Below are positions 49,825 through 58,501 of a stretch of 64,000 bases of DNA, in pieces. How positions within the stretch are numbered: the first letter of the stretch is position 1; the number at the start of each line of letters is the position of its first letter. This stretch comes from Streptosporangium oxazolinicum. Its GTDB lineage: Bacteria; Actinomycetota; Actinomycetes; Streptosporangiales; Streptosporangiaceae. Under the pieces are notes generated by a model, which was given only the letters and a program-made list of their open reading frames with translations, was not told the DNA's origin and did no database searches. The DNA is taken from NCBI RefSeq assembly GCF_039537505.1, contig NZ_BAABAQ010000003.1, forward strand, positions 434,001-498,000, given 5' to 3'. Position numbers and translations under genes: made by a program.

Positions 49825-50814
49825 TCAGCCCACCGAGCCGCGTTCGCGGAGCTGGGGGGCCTGGACGATGCGGCGGCGGCGCGGGTTGCCGTCGGCGGCT
49901 GCCACGACGATGCGGACGGCGGCGCGGACGATGCCGTCGATGTCCCAGTCGACCGTGGTCAGGCCGGGGGTGAGCAGGCCCGACATGGGATGGTCGTCGT
50001 ACCCCATCACGGACACCTCGAACGGGATGCCCAGCTTCCGCTCGGCGGAGGCCGCGTAGACGCCGTAGGCGATCGAGTCGGCGAAGCAGAAGAACGCCCG
50101 GTGGCCGGCATCGAGCATCTCGCCCGCGACCTGGGTGGCGGGTCCCAGTGACTGCGAGGCGGTGACCATGTCGATGTCCAGGCCCAGCCGTGCGGCCTCG
50201 GCCATGACGTGCACGTCGGCGGGCCGGTCGGGGGTGCTGGCCCGGGTCGAGGTGAGGACGGCCAGGCGCCGGTGGCCCCGCTGGCGCAGGTGCTCCAGGG
50301 CGAGGGTCACCCCGGCCCGGTTGTCGAAGACGACCTCGCCCGCGGCGCGCGCCCCGGCCAGGGCGTCACCGATCGACACCACCGGCAGCCCCTCGCACAG
50401 CTCGGCCCAGAGCGGCGCCGCGGGATCGACCGGCTGCACGATGAGCGCGTCCACCCGCTGGTCGCGAAGCTGCCTGGCGAGGGTGTGCTCCCTGGCCGGG
50501 TCTCCCGCGGCGTCCAGGATCAGGGCGTAGCGGTCGTTGTCCTTGAGCGCGCGGCCGATGCCGACGGCCAGCGCCTGCTGCCAGAGGTCCTCCAGGGATC
50601 CGCAGAGCAGGCCGATCATGCCGGTCCGGCCGCTGGCCAGGGCGCGGGCGATGGGGTCGGCCTCGTAACCGAGCTCGGCCGCGGCCTGGCGCACCCGCTC
50701 GATGGTCTCCTCCGACACCTGCATGCCGCGCAGGGCGTAGGAGACGGCGGCGGGCGACAGGCCGGTGGCCTTCGCCACCTCGCGGATGGTCGCTCGTTTC
50801 CGGGGCTGGGGCAT
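49825..50814 (-). CDS. LacI-family transcription regulator
   Basis: 329 residues. The N-terminal HTH is TIREVAKATGLSPAAVSYALRG, with the hinge helix DPIARALASGRT. The periplasmic-binding-protein-like ligand domain has HLRQRGHRRLAVLTS and VSVMGYDDHPMSGLLTPGLTTVD. It is divergent from the amidohydrolase/cysteine-dioxygenase operon. Three phased operator-like sites lie between, which suggests autoregulation and control of that operon. Confidence 0.93.
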   Translation of the reverse strand: MPQPRKRATIREVAKATGLSPAAVSYALRGMQVSEETIERVRQAAAELGYEADPIARALASGRTGMIGLLCGSLEDLWQQALAVGIGRALKDNDRYALILDAAGDPAREHTLARQLRDQRVDALIVQPVDPAAPLWAELCEGLPVVSIGDALAGARAAGEVVFDNRAGVTLALEHLRQRGHRRLAVLTSTRASTPDRPADVHVMAEAARLGLDIDMVTASQSLGPATQVAGEMLDAGHRAFFCFADSIAYGVYAASAERKLGIPFEVSVMGYDDHPMSGLLTPGLTTVDWDIDGIVRAAVRIVVAAADGNPRRRRIVQAPQLRERGSVG

Positions 50815-50907
50815 CCGACCAGCCTATTCCCCGGGGCCTCCGAGGGGGTGCTCCCCGCGCGATCGGGGCCGCCGAGTGGCGTTGGGAGGTATTGACACGA
50901 TGCGGGG

Positions 50908-50945
50908 TGAAGCGGTTCACTGAAACGGTTCACTGAACCGTGTCA
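50908..50945. promoter_or_regulatory. Three LacI operator-like sites at 13 bp spacing
   Basis: TGAAGCGGTTCA (50908), TGAAACGGTTCA (50921) and the weaker TGAACCGTGTCA (50934) are each 12 bp with a TGAA...TTCA-type symmetry. They sit between the LacI gene and the amidohydrolase gene. Confidence 0.7.
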
Positions 50946-51027
50946 CTGTTGGATGTGGCGAGGTGGAGGCGTTTACCCCTATTCTAGGTAGGGAATACCT
51001 CGAAGACGTGAAAGGAGGAGATCCGTC

Positions 51028-52020
51028 GTGACCGTCGACGTTCACCAGCATCTGTGGACGCCCGCGTTCGTGGACGCGCTCAGACGCCGCACCACCGCGC
51101 CCCGGCTCGACGGCTGGACCCTCCACCTGGACGGCGAACCCGCCTACGAGGTCGACCCCGCCGACCACGACCTCACCGGGCGCCTCGCGCTGAACGCGGG
51201 CCTCGACCTGGCCCTCGTGTCGCTGTCCAGCCCGCTCGGCATCGAGTCGCTGCCTCCCGGGGACGCCTGGCCGATCATCGACGCCTACCACGAGGACGCC
51301 CTCGCCCTGCCCGCGCCCTTCGGCGCATGGGCGGCGACCTGCCTCAGCGAGATCGATCCCGCCAGGCTCGCCAAGACCCTCGACGCGGGAAACCGCGCCT
51401 GGGACGGTACGGGGAACGACGCGAAAGACGGCATACGAAACGACGCGGAGGACGGCGACGCGGAGGACGGCGCGCGAGGAGTGTGGCCGGGGCTCGTCGG
51501 GCTCCAGCTGCCCGCGACCGCCGTGCGCGACGCCGCGGGTCTGTCCAGGGTCGCCCCGCTCCTCGACGTGCTCACCGAGCGCGACCTGCCGCTCTTCGTA
51601 CACCCCGGTCCCGCCACCGAGCCCGAGGGGCCCGGCTGGTGGCCCGCCGTCGTGCCGTACGTGCAGCAGATGCACGCCGCGTGGTACGCCTTCGCCGCTT
51701 TCGGACGGTCCCGCCACCCCCGCCTGCGGGTCTGCTTCTCGCTGCTCGCCGGACTGGCCCCGCTCCACTCCGAGCGCCTGGCCAACCGGGGCGGCGAGGG
51801 CCGGGGTCAGGTCGATCCCGACCTGTTCCTGGAGACCTCCTCCTACGGCCCGCGCGCCATCGACGCGATCGTCCGAGAGCTCGGCGTCGACATCGTGGTG
51901 AGCGGTTCCGACCAGCCCTACGCCACCGCACCGGACCCCGCGCTCGGCGACGCCGCCTGGCACGCCATCGCGGTCACCAACCCGAACCGCCTGCTGAACG
52001 GAAAGGAGTCGCGCAAGTGA
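51028..52020 (+). CDS. Amidohydrolase-2-family metal-dependent hydrolase
   Basis: 330 residues, GTG start with AAAGGAGGAG upstream. TIM-barrel amidohydrolase: metal motif VDVHQHLW (HxH), PLFVHPGPA, and a late VVSGSDQPYA with the Asp. An acidic segment of direct-repeat origin (GNDAKDGIRNDAEDGDAEDG, about 128-150) is inserted before the strand GLVGLQLP. Substrate unknown; members decarboxylate or hydrolyse small organic acids and lactones. The operon with a thiol-dioxygenase-like gene suggests sulfur or carboxylate metabolism under LacI control. Confidence 0.87.
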   Translation: MTVDVHQHLWTPAFVDALRRRTTAPRLDGWTLHLDGEPAYEVDPADHDLTGRLALNAGLDLALVSLSSPLGIESLPPGDAWPIIDAYHEDALALPAPFGAWAATCLSEIDPARLAKTLDAGNRAWDGTGNDAKDGIRNDAEDGDAEDGARGVWPGLVGLQLPATAVRDAAGLSRVAPLLDVLTERDLPLFVHPGPATEPEGPGWWPAVVPYVQQMHAAWYAFAAFGRSRHPRLRVCFSLLAGLAPLHSERLANRGGEGRGQVDPDLFLETSSYGPRAIDAIVRELGVDIVVSGSDQPYATAPDPALGDAAWHAIAVTNPNRLLNGKESRK

Positions 52021-52172
52021 ACCAGTACCAGGGCCGCGAGAGCTGTGCGCTCCCGGCGAAGAGAGCCGCGAGCACGCGGCGCGTACGAGCCGCCGGACCC
52101 GCCGACCGCGCCGGTCACGCCGGGCGAGTGGACAACGCCGGCTCCGGGCCGTTCGGCGGTGGGACCTCATGA
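52017..52172 (+). CDS. 51-aa protein coupled to both neighbours
   Basis: Starts at GTG 52017, overlapping the amidohydrolase stop (GTGA), and stops at 52170-52172, overlapping the next ATG (ATGA). The sequence begins MNQYQGRESCALPAKRAAS, has one Cys, and is Arg/Ala/Gly-rich. No other frame fills the 150 bp between the two enzymes. I do not recognise a family. The exact overlaps argue that it is translated, if only to carry ribosomes to the dioxygenase gene. Confidence 0.6.
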   Translation: MNQYQGRESCALPAKRAASTRRVRAAGPADRAGHAGRVDNAGSGPFGGGTS

Positions 52173-52687
52173 GCTACGAGGCCCTGCCAGCCCGCGCCCT
52201 CGACCGGCGCGAGCTCCTCGACCTGGTCAACGAGCTGGCCGCCGACCCGTCCCGGTGGAAGGAGCAGGTGGAGTTCCCCGAGGAGGGCGGACGCCACTTC
52301 GCCTCCCTCTACCGCGACTCCCACGTGGACATCTGGCTGCTGTGCTGGCGGCCCGAGGACGACACCGGCTGGCACGACCACGACACCTCCTCCGGGGCGG
52401 TCCGCGTGGTGGCCGGGACGCTCCTGGAGTGCAACCCCCGCATCGGCGGCGAGCACCTGGAGACCGTGGTCTCGGAGGGCGAGTCCTTCTCCTTCGGACC
52501 CGACCACATCCACAGGCTGACCGGCGCGGTGCACGGCAGCGTCTCGATCCACGCGTACTCGCCGCCGCTGTGGCGCCTGGGCCAGTACTCCATCAGCGAC
52601 AGCGGCGTGATGCGCCGCGTCTCGGTCAGCTACGCCGACGAGCTGCGCCCCATGGACGACGCCGAGCAGATGGCCGGGGTCGCCTGA
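52169..52687 (+). CDS. Cysteine-dioxygenase-type cupin
   Basis: 172 residues. A cupin with the iron-binding motifs of thiol dioxygenases: GWHDHDTSSGAVRVVAG (HxH) and FGPDHIHRLTG (third His). The pattern IWLLCWRPEDDTGWHDHD is that of bacterial type I cysteine dioxygenases. The expected reaction is oxidation of cysteine or a similar thiol to the sulfinate with O2, in the cytoplasm. It is the last gene of the LacI-controlled operon; a hairpin follows. Confidence 0.88.
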   Translation: MSYEALPARALDRRELLDLVNELAADPSRWKEQVEFPEEGGRHFASLYRDSHVDIWLLCWRPEDDTGWHDHDTSSGAVRVVAGTLLECNPRIGGEHLETVVSEGESFSFGPDHIHRLTGAVHGSVSIHAYSPPLWRLGQYSISDSGVMRRVSVSYADELRPMDDAEQMAGVA

Positions 52688-52710
52688 CCCCTCCCGCCAC
52701 CCCGCCCTCG

Positions 52711-52739
52711 CCGCCGCACCCGTGAACGGGGTGCGGCGG
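52711..52739 (+). terminator. Hairpin terminator after the dioxygenase gene
   Basis: CCGCCGCACCC pairs with GGGTGCGGCGG (52729-52739), an 11 bp stem with a 7-base loop, 23 bp after the stop. Confidence 0.7.
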
Positions 52740-52779
52740 CGGTACGGGCCGAGTGCCTCGTCGCGGACTCAGGCCTTCG

Positions 52780-52932
52780 TCACAGCAGCTTGAGCGCGTA
52801 GAAGATCGCGAGCAGGAGCGTCACCGCACCCGCGAAGGCGGCGCCACCCAGCAGGATGGCCGAAGAGACGGCAGCCCCTCCCGCGGTCGACAGAACACCT
52901 GCGATCAGGCTGATGATCACCCCGACGAGCAC
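52780..52932 (-). CDS. Possible 50-aa two-helix membrane protein
   Basis: A short minus-strand frame from GTG 52930-52932: LVGVIISLIAGVLSTAGG, a small-residue hinge, then ILLGGAAFAGAVTLLLAIFYALKLL. Two hydrophobic helices separated by a Gly/Ala turn look protein-like. The ribosome site is poor and no family is recognised. Confidence 0.35.
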   Translation of the reverse strand: MLVGVIISLIAGVLSTAGGAAVSSAILLGGAAFAGAVTLLLAIFYALKLL

Positions 52933-53002
52933 CTCGATCGAAAGAAAGCTCGCGATACCTGCCTTCTGGCGTCAGGGACAGGCACCACGAGATGATCATT
53001 TT

Positions 53003-53734
53003 ATGGCAGACGTGATTTTCTTCGATCTGGACGGCACCCTGGTCGATCACCGAAGCGCGGTCTTGGAAACGATCGGCGAGATCGTCCGGGCCGCGCCGAA
53101 CGCGACGGCTCCACCGGAGGAACTGGTGACGTTGTGGTGGACGCTGGAGGCGCGCCACATGCGGGAATACCTGGCCGGTCAGTGTTCCTTCGCCGAACAC
53201 CACCGACGCAGGCTCCGCTCCTTCCTGCCCGTGTTCGGGGAGCCGGTTCCGGAAAGTCCCGGCCTTCTGGACGCCTGGATCACCGAGCGCTATCTCACCG
53301 TGTTCGAGGAGTCCTGGCGGAGTTACCCCGATGTCCAGCCCTGCCTGGAGAACCTGAAACAGCTTCCCCGAGGACCGCGTCTGGCCGTCCTCACCAACGG
53401 GGACCCCGAGCAGCAGCGCGCCAAACTCGCCCGCTGCGGCCTCGGCGAATACTTCGAAGCCGTCCTGACCCCGACCGAGCTCGGTGCGGCCAAGCCCGCC
53501 GCTTACACCACCGCCTGCCGGTGGATGCGGACGGACCCCGCGCGGGCGGTCAACGTGGGCGACATGCTGGAAAGCGATGTGAACGCAGCCGCCCTCGCCG
53601 GGCTCACCGGCATCTGGCTGGACCGCGGCGTCGACTTCGTCACCGGTGGACCATCGCCGACGGCGGATGAGACGGTGCTCCGCATCGAACGGCTCACCGA
53701 CCTCCCCGACCACCTGTCACGCACGAACGCCTGA
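53003..53734 (+). CDS. HAD-superfamily hydrolase
   Basis: 243 residues. HAD motif I VIFFDLDGTLVDH, motif II AVLTNGDPEQQ, the Lys of motif III in AAKPAAY, and motif IV NVGDMLESDVNAAALAG, with a helical cap in between. This is the phosphoglycolate-phosphatase/YjjG-like group. It removes phosphate from a small metabolite in the cytoplasm. No operon partner. Confidence 0.9.
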   Translation: MADVIFFDLDGTLVDHRSAVLETIGEIVRAAPNATAPPEELVTLWWTLEARHMREYLAGQCSFAEHHRRRLRSFLPVFGEPVPESPGLLDAWITERYLTVFEESWRSYPDVQPCLENLKQLPRGPRLAVLTNGDPEQQRAKLARCGLGEYFEAVLTPTELGAAKPAAYTTACRWMRTDPARAVNVGDMLESDVNAAALAGLTGIWLDRGVDFVTGGPSPTADETVLRIERLTDLPDHLSRTNA

Positions 53735-53748
53735 CCGGCTCTCACGGC

Positions 53749-53780
53749 CGTCGTAAGTGAGCGACGTCGTAAGTGAGCGA
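53749..53780. repeat. Perfect 16 bp tandem duplication
   Basis: CGTCGTAAGTGAGCGA occurs twice back to back, 14 bp after the HAD stop codon. Confidence 0.85.
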
Positions 53781-53980
53781 CCCGGGTCAACGCCTTGAAG
53801 CGTCCCGGCCTCGATGTGGACCCTGATCCCGCTGGTTCCGGTCGCCGTGATCCTCCTCGGCCCGATCCGGGCGACCGGCGAGATCATGCGCTGGTCACGG
53901 TGGCGGCGCCGGGCATCACGCCCGCGTCCGGAAAGCCCGCTACCAGCGCAGATCCCAACCGCGATCTCAAGCCGGAAAGG

Positions 53981-55078
53981 CTAGAAGACGCGCTCCCTGA
54001 CGGCGTTGGCCATGCCGGGGTCGTCGGCGAAGACGCCGTCGACGCCGAGGGAGTAGAGCTTCTCCAGCCAGCCCATCACGTTGCCGGTGGCGCGCGGGTA
54101 GGCCGCGCTCGCCGGGTTCCCGAACCGGAAGTCCACCGGGAGCTGCGAGTTCTCGTTCCTGATGGTCCAGGTGTGGACCTTCAGACCGGCCCGGTGGGCG
54201 TCCCGGATGAGCGGGGTGGGCTGCAGGAGGCGGCCGTCGGGGCCGACGGGCACGATCCGCCTGGTGTCGACGCCGACGCCGTCCGCGTAGCTCGCCACGT
54301 CGCGGAGCCCCGCGGGGGTGACCATGGCGTCGTAGGTGCGCGGGTCTCCGGCGGCGACCCAGTCGTACGGGGCGCCCGCGGCGTTGATCAGCTGGGCCAG
54401 CGGCAGCCTGGTCTTCTTGCTCAGCTCACGCAGGTTGGCGGTCTCGAAGGACTGGATGAAGACCGGGTCCCGGCTCCCGCGCCAGCCGTGGCGGCCGAGC
54501 ACGTCGAGCAGCGGCTCCTCCAGGGAGAGCCCGATGGAGTCGAAGTAGCTGGGGTGCTTGGTCTCGGGGTAGACGCCGACCCCGCTCCGCTTGGCGAGCG
54601 CGACGACCTCGTCGAAGGTCGGGATCTCCGCGAGGCCGTTGAAGGCGGTGTTGTCCGGACGCAGGTCGGGGATGCGCTCCTCGGCCCTGAGCGTCTTCAG
54701 CTCGGCGAGCGTGAAGTCCTCGGTGAACCAGCCGGTGATCGAGGTGCCGTCGATGGTCTTGGTCGTCCGGCGCCCCGCGAACTCGGGGTGGCTCTCGACG
54801 TCCGTGGTGCCGCCGATCTCGTTCTCGTGCCTGGCCACCAGCACGTGGTCCTTCGTCGAGACCAGGTCGGGCTCGATGTAGTCGGCGCCGAGCGCGATCG
54901 CGGTCTCGTACGAGAGCAGGGTGTGCTCGGGCCGGTGCGCGCTGGCGCCCCGGTGGCCGACGATGATGGGTTCGCGGCCGCGGGGTTCGGCGGTCGCGGG
55001 TTCGGGTTGTTGCAGCACAACGGCGACGGTACCGGTCGCGAGGACCGCCAGCGCCGCGGCCAGAAGCCTACGGATCAT
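53981..55078 (-). CDS. Secreted glycerophosphodiester phosphodiesterase
   Basis: 365 residues. The start at 55078 gives a signal peptide (MIRRLLAAALAVLATGTVAV). GDPD motifs are VGHRGASAHRPEHTLLSYETAIALGADYIEPDLVSTKD (HR...E...ExD) and VYPETKHPSYF. The known reaction is hydrolysis of glycerophosphodiesters to glycerol 3-phosphate and an alcohol, with a divalent metal, here outside the membrane. It probably supplies phosphate or glycerol from lipids or teichoic acids. It is a lone gene. Confidence 0.92.
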   Translation of the reverse strand: MIRRLLAAALAVLATGTVAVVLQQPEPATAEPRGREPIIVGHRGASAHRPEHTLLSYETAIALGADYIEPDLVSTKDHVLVARHENEIGGTTDVESHPEFAGRRTTKTIDGTSITGWFTEDFTLAELKTLRAEERIPDLRPDNTAFNGLAEIPTFDEVVALAKRSGVGVYPETKHPSYFDSIGLSLEEPLLDVLGRHGWRGSRDPVFIQSFETANLRELSKKTRLPLAQLINAAGAPYDWVAAGDPRTYDAMVTPAGLRDVASYADGVGVDTRRIVPVGPDGRLLQPTPLIRDAHRAGLKVHTWTIRNENSQLPVDFRFGNPASAAYPRATGNVMGWLEKLYSLGVDGVFADDPGMANAVRERVF

Positions 55079-55254
55079 GTTGAGGACCGTAGAAGGCCCA
55101 GATGACCAGCGGAACAACGACTCGCAAAGGAAGCGGGTCACGCAGGCAGCGACTCATAAAGGGCACGGGTCTCGCAGGGGAACGCGGCGCCGTCCGGATC
55201 GTCCATGTCGTCTGGGGCGTTCGAAGGGGAACGCGAGGGAGCGGGGACCGCCCG

Positions 55255-56463
55255 TCAGGCCAGGGAGGGCGAGTCCTCGACCGGGCGTGGCTCGTCCGCG
55301 CCGACCGCCGTGACCGGGCGTCCCGCGAGGAACCCGGCCCCCAGTTGCACGGCGCACGCGCCGAGTCCGGCCAGCAGTGGCAGCGTCCAGCCGCCCGAGA
55401 GCTGGTAGAGCACCCCGATCAGGAGCGGCCCGAGCGCGGCCAACGTGTAACCGGCGGACTGGGCGACGGCCGAGAGCGCGGTCACCGAGACCGGGTCGGG
55501 CGCGCGGAGCGTGATGATGAGCAGGGCCAGCGAGATCGAGGCGCCCTGCCCCAGCCCGAGGACGATCATCCAGAGCCACGGGAGGGCGGCGGGGGCGATC
55601 AGCACGCCGAGATATCCGGCCACCGTGAGAACGGTCGCGGCGGTGACGTACGGCACCTGCGACCGGGCACGTCCCGCGAGCACCGGAACGGTCAGCGTGG
55701 CCGCCATCTGGGCCAGGCTGGTGAGGCTGAGCATGTATCCGGCCTGGTCGGCGGGGAGTCCCGCGTCCTGGAAGATCGTCGGTATCCAGGCCAGCATGAT
55801 GTAGAAGGTCAGCGACTGCACACCCATGTAGACGGTGACGTACCAGGTCACCCGGCTGCGGAGCAGCAGGGCGAACGGCCGGGGCGCGACCTCGGGGCGG
55901 GCGGGGCGGCGCAGCGCCTGGGGTAGCCAGAGCGCCGCCGCGGCCAGTGCCGGGATCGCGGTCATGGCGGTCACCTCGCGCCAGCCGAGCCCCGTGGCCC
56001 GCTCGATCGGGACCACCGAGCCGGACGCCACGGCGGCGCCCAGCACCAGGCCGGAGACGTAGGTCGCGGTGAGCGGCCCGACCCGCGTGGGGAAGTGCTG
56101 CTTGACCACGCCGGGCATCGCGACGTTCATCACGGCGATGGCCGTACCGGCGACGGCGGCGCCCGCGTAGAGGGCGGGGACGCTTCCCGTGCTGCGCAGC
56201 ACCACGCCCGCGGCCAGGATCAGCAGCCCGGCCATGAGCGTGCGGTCCAGGCCGAAGCGGCGGGCGAGCAGGGGGGCGAGCGGGCCCAGGACGCCCAGGC
56301 AGACCACCATGACCGTGGTGATCGCCCCTCCCCCGGCGGCGTTCAGCCCAAGATCGTCCATGATCTCGTCCAGCACCGGGGAGACACCCGCCAGCGCGGG
56401 CCGCAGGTTGAGCGCCGCGAGCACGAATCCCGCGATGAGCAACACCCGCGACATCCGCGACAT
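55255..56463 (-). CDS. CynX/NimT-type MFS transporter
   Basis: 402 residues from the ATG at 56461-56463 (GGGGAGG 11 bases upstream); starts at 56472 or 56493 are also open. About 12 helices; the first is RVLLIAGFVLAALNLRPALAGVSPVLDEI, the CynX/NimT signature. The family includes cyanate and 2-nitroimidazole transporters. The substrate here is unknown. The start region has a 9 bp near-tandem repeat (CGCGACATC) coding for SRMSRMSR. Confidence 0.87.
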   Translation of the reverse strand: MSRMSRVLLIAGFVLAALNLRPALAGVSPVLDEIMDDLGLNAAGGGAITTVMVVCLGVLGPLAPLLARRFGLDRTLMAGLLILAAGVVLRSTGSVPALYAGAAVAGTAIAVMNVAMPGVVKQHFPTRVGPLTATYVSGLVLGAAVASGSVVPIERATGLGWREVTAMTAIPALAAAALWLPQALRRPARPEVAPRPFALLLRSRVTWYVTVYMGVQSLTFYIMLAWIPTIFQDAGLPADQAGYMLSLTSLAQMAATLTVPVLAGRARSQVPYVTAATVLTVAGYLGVLIAPAALPWLWMIVLGLGQGASISLALLIITLRAPDPVSVTALSAVAQSAGYTLAALGPLLIGVLYQLSGGWTLPLLAGLGACAVQLGAGFLAGRPVTAVGADEPRPVEDSPSLA

Positions 56464-56729
56464 CCGCGACACACTGCCTCCCCGCTCGGACACTGCCCAA
56501 CTCTCCCATACGCCTCACGGCGCGCCATCGGGAGAGGTTACGTGGCGTTCCCTCCGTCCGTCCGCCGGTCCGCCGGACACGGCCCAACCCGGTCAGCGAC
56601 CCGCCGGACGACCCTGACGGCAGCCCGCCGGGCACGCCCCCGCCCTGTCGGGCGACCCGCCGACCCGGTCTCGCCGGACGGGCCACCGGCTCATGATCCC
56701 GCCCACCCGGCTCCGCCGGGATCAAACCA

Positions 56730-58190
56730 TCAGAAAGGGTATGTCGCGATATTTCCTTGCATCGTCACCCAGCGAGTCTCGGTGAAGGCCTCGATGTTGG
56801 CCCGTCCCCCGCCGAAGCGAGAGCCGGTCCCCGACGCTCCGACCCCGCCGAACGGGGCCACGGCCTCGTCGTCCACCGTCTGGTCGTTGATGTGCACGAT
56901 CCCGGTGGGAACGAGGTCGGCCAGCGCCAGGCCCCGCATCGCGTCGCGCGTCAGGACACCCAGCGACAGGCCGTACTCGCTGTCGGACGCCAGCGCGGCG
57001 GCCTCCTCGACCGTGGAGAACGGCACGACGGGCGCCACCGGGCCGAACACCTCCTGGGCGTACGCGGGAGCGCGCGCGGGCAGGTCGGCCAGGACCGTGG
57101 GCCGGTAGAAGAGTCCCTCGTAGGTGCCGCCCGCCGCCAGCCGCGCCCCGGCGTCGACGCTCGCGGTGACCAGGCCGTGGACCTTGTCCCGCTGACCGGC
57201 GTCGATCAGCGGGCCGAGCGCGACCTGCCCGCCCGCCGGGTCGCCGACCGGCAGGTGGTCGGCCTTCTCCGCGAGCCGTGCCACGTACTCCTCCGCGATC
57301 GAGGAGTGCACCAGGTGGCGTCCGGTGGTCATGCAGATCTGCCCCTGGTGCAGGAACGAGCCCCACGCGCCCGCCGAGACCGCGAGGTCCAGGTCGGCGT
57401 CGTCCAGGACGATCAGCGCGCTGTTGCCGCCGAGCTCCAGGTGGACCCGCTTGAGCAGCCGCCCGCACGCCTCGCCGACCGCGCGCCCCGCCGAGGTCGA
57501 GCCGGTGAAGGAGATCACCCGTACCAGCGGGTCGCCGACCAGCGCCTGCCCCACCGCCACCCCTCCCGGCAGCACGTGGAGCAGGCCGTACGGCAGTCCC
57601 GCCTCCTCGAAGACGCGGGCGACGGCGACACCTCCGGAGACGGCGGTCCGCGAGTCGGGCTTGAGGATCACCGCGTTCCCCAGGGCGAGCGCCGGGGCGA
57701 CCGAGCGGATGGCGAGGACGAGCGGGAAGTTGAACGGGGAGATCACGCCGACCACCCCGGCGGGTACGCGCCGGGCCAGGCTGAGCCGCCGCTTGACGGT
57801 CGGCAGGATCTCCCCCAGCGGCTGGGACGCCAGCGCGGCGGCCTCGTGGCACTCCTGGGCGGCGACGTGCGTCTCCACGCCCGCCTTGGGACGGATCGAC
57901 CCGGCCTCGCGGACCAGCCAGTCCTGGATCTCCTCCGCGTGCTCCTCGAACAGCCGCCCGGCCCGCCGCAGCACGGCCGCCCGCTCCTCGAACGAGGTCG
58001 CCGCCCACTCCCGCTGTGCCCGTACGGCGCGCACGGCCGCCGCCGCCACGTCCTCGGCCCTGGCCACGCCGACCCGGCCGAGTTCCGCGCCGGTGGCGGG
58101 TTCGACCACGGCCACGTCGCCCGCGCGCGAGGTGAACCAGCCGTTCCCGAAGACCTGCCCGGCCCACGTCCTGGCGTCCATGAGCGTCAT
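56730..58190 (-). CDS. Aldehyde dehydrogenase, aromatic-aldehyde type
   Basis: 486 residues. ALDH superfamily: VVGVISPFNFPLVLAIRSVAPALALGNAVILKPD, FTGSTSAGRAV, catalytic Glu in HLELGGNSALIVL and Cys in FLHQGQICMTTGR, and IVHINDQTVDDEAVAPFGGVGASG at the end. The last segment is typical of benzaldehyde/vanillin dehydrogenases. It would oxidise an aromatic aldehyde to the acid with NAD(P). It is divergent from the beta-ketoadipate genes and shares their operator-like sites, so it may feed aromatic acids into that pathway. Coupled (ATGA) to a 45-aa upstream frame. Confidence 0.9.
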   Translation of the reverse strand: MTLMDARTWAGQVFGNGWFTSRAGDVAVVEPATGAELGRVGVARAEDVAAAAVRAVRAQREWAATSFEERAAVLRRAGRLFEEHAEEIQDWLVREAGSIRPKAGVETHVAAQECHEAAALASQPLGEILPTVKRRLSLARRVPAGVVGVISPFNFPLVLAIRSVAPALALGNAVILKPDSRTAVSGGVAVARVFEEAGLPYGLLHVLPGGVAVGQALVGDPLVRVISFTGSTSAGRAVGEACGRLLKRVHLELGGNSALIVLDDADLDLAVSAGAWGSFLHQGQICMTTGRHLVHSSIAEEYVARLAEKADHLPVGDPAGGQVALGPLIDAGQRDKVHGLVTASVDAGARLAAGGTYEGLFYRPTVLADLPARAPAYAQEVFGPVAPVVPFSTVEEAAALASDSEYGLSLGVLTRDAMRGLALADLVPTGIVHINDQTVDDEAVAPFGGVGASGTGSRFGGGRANIEAFTETRWVTMQGNIATYPF

Positions 58191-58324
58191 CGTGTCTCCT
58201 CTGTCATGGTGGCGTACAGGTGACCGCGCGGGTCGGCGAAGCGCGGCAGGGAGCGGGTGGCGGGCGGGGAGAGCGCGACCGTGCCGGCCGGGAAGCCGAC
58301 CAGGACGGTGGTGGGACGGCGCAC
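58187..58324 (-). CDS. 45-aa ORF coupled to the aldehyde dehydrogenase
   Basis: GTG start with a near-ideal GGGAGGT ribosome site 5 bases upstream, the best in this transcript. The sequence MRRPTTVLVGFPAGTVALSP...RFADPRGHLYATMTEETR ends in TGA overlapping the dehydrogenase ATG. No domain recognised. It could be a genuine microprotein, the remnant of a longer enzyme, or a coupling leader. Confidence 0.65.
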   Translation of the reverse strand: MRRPTTVLVGFPAGTVALSPPATRSLPRFADPRGHLYATMTEETR

Positions 58325-58359
58325 GGAAACCTCCCGAGGGGAAGAAGCGAGAGGGTGGT

Positions 58360-58374
58360 GTTCGTTATGTGAAC
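58360..58374. promoter_or_regulatory. IclR-type operator-like site, aldehyde dehydrogenase side
   Basis: GTTCGTTATGTGAAC, 36 bp upstream of the 45-aa ORF start. GTTC...GAAC arms match the IclR/PcaR type of box. Confidence 0.6.
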
Positions 58375-58501
58375 AATGATTCTCTGAACGAACAAGGCGT
58401 ATCGCGGAAGGTACGCCGCCGATGTCAAGCGTGTCAAGGAGTGTTGATCACCGAATTGACCATCTGGACAGCGGGTCGATATCGTCCTTTAAAGAACATT
58501 C

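Noticed and set aside
53814..53984. 56-aa frame beginning MWTLIPLVPVAVILLGP with a basic tail, considered as a small membrane protein or transposase remnant
   Set aside because: No ribosome site, it overlaps the 3' end of the phosphodiesterase gene, and only a weak likeness to transposase C-termini (RWSRWRRR).
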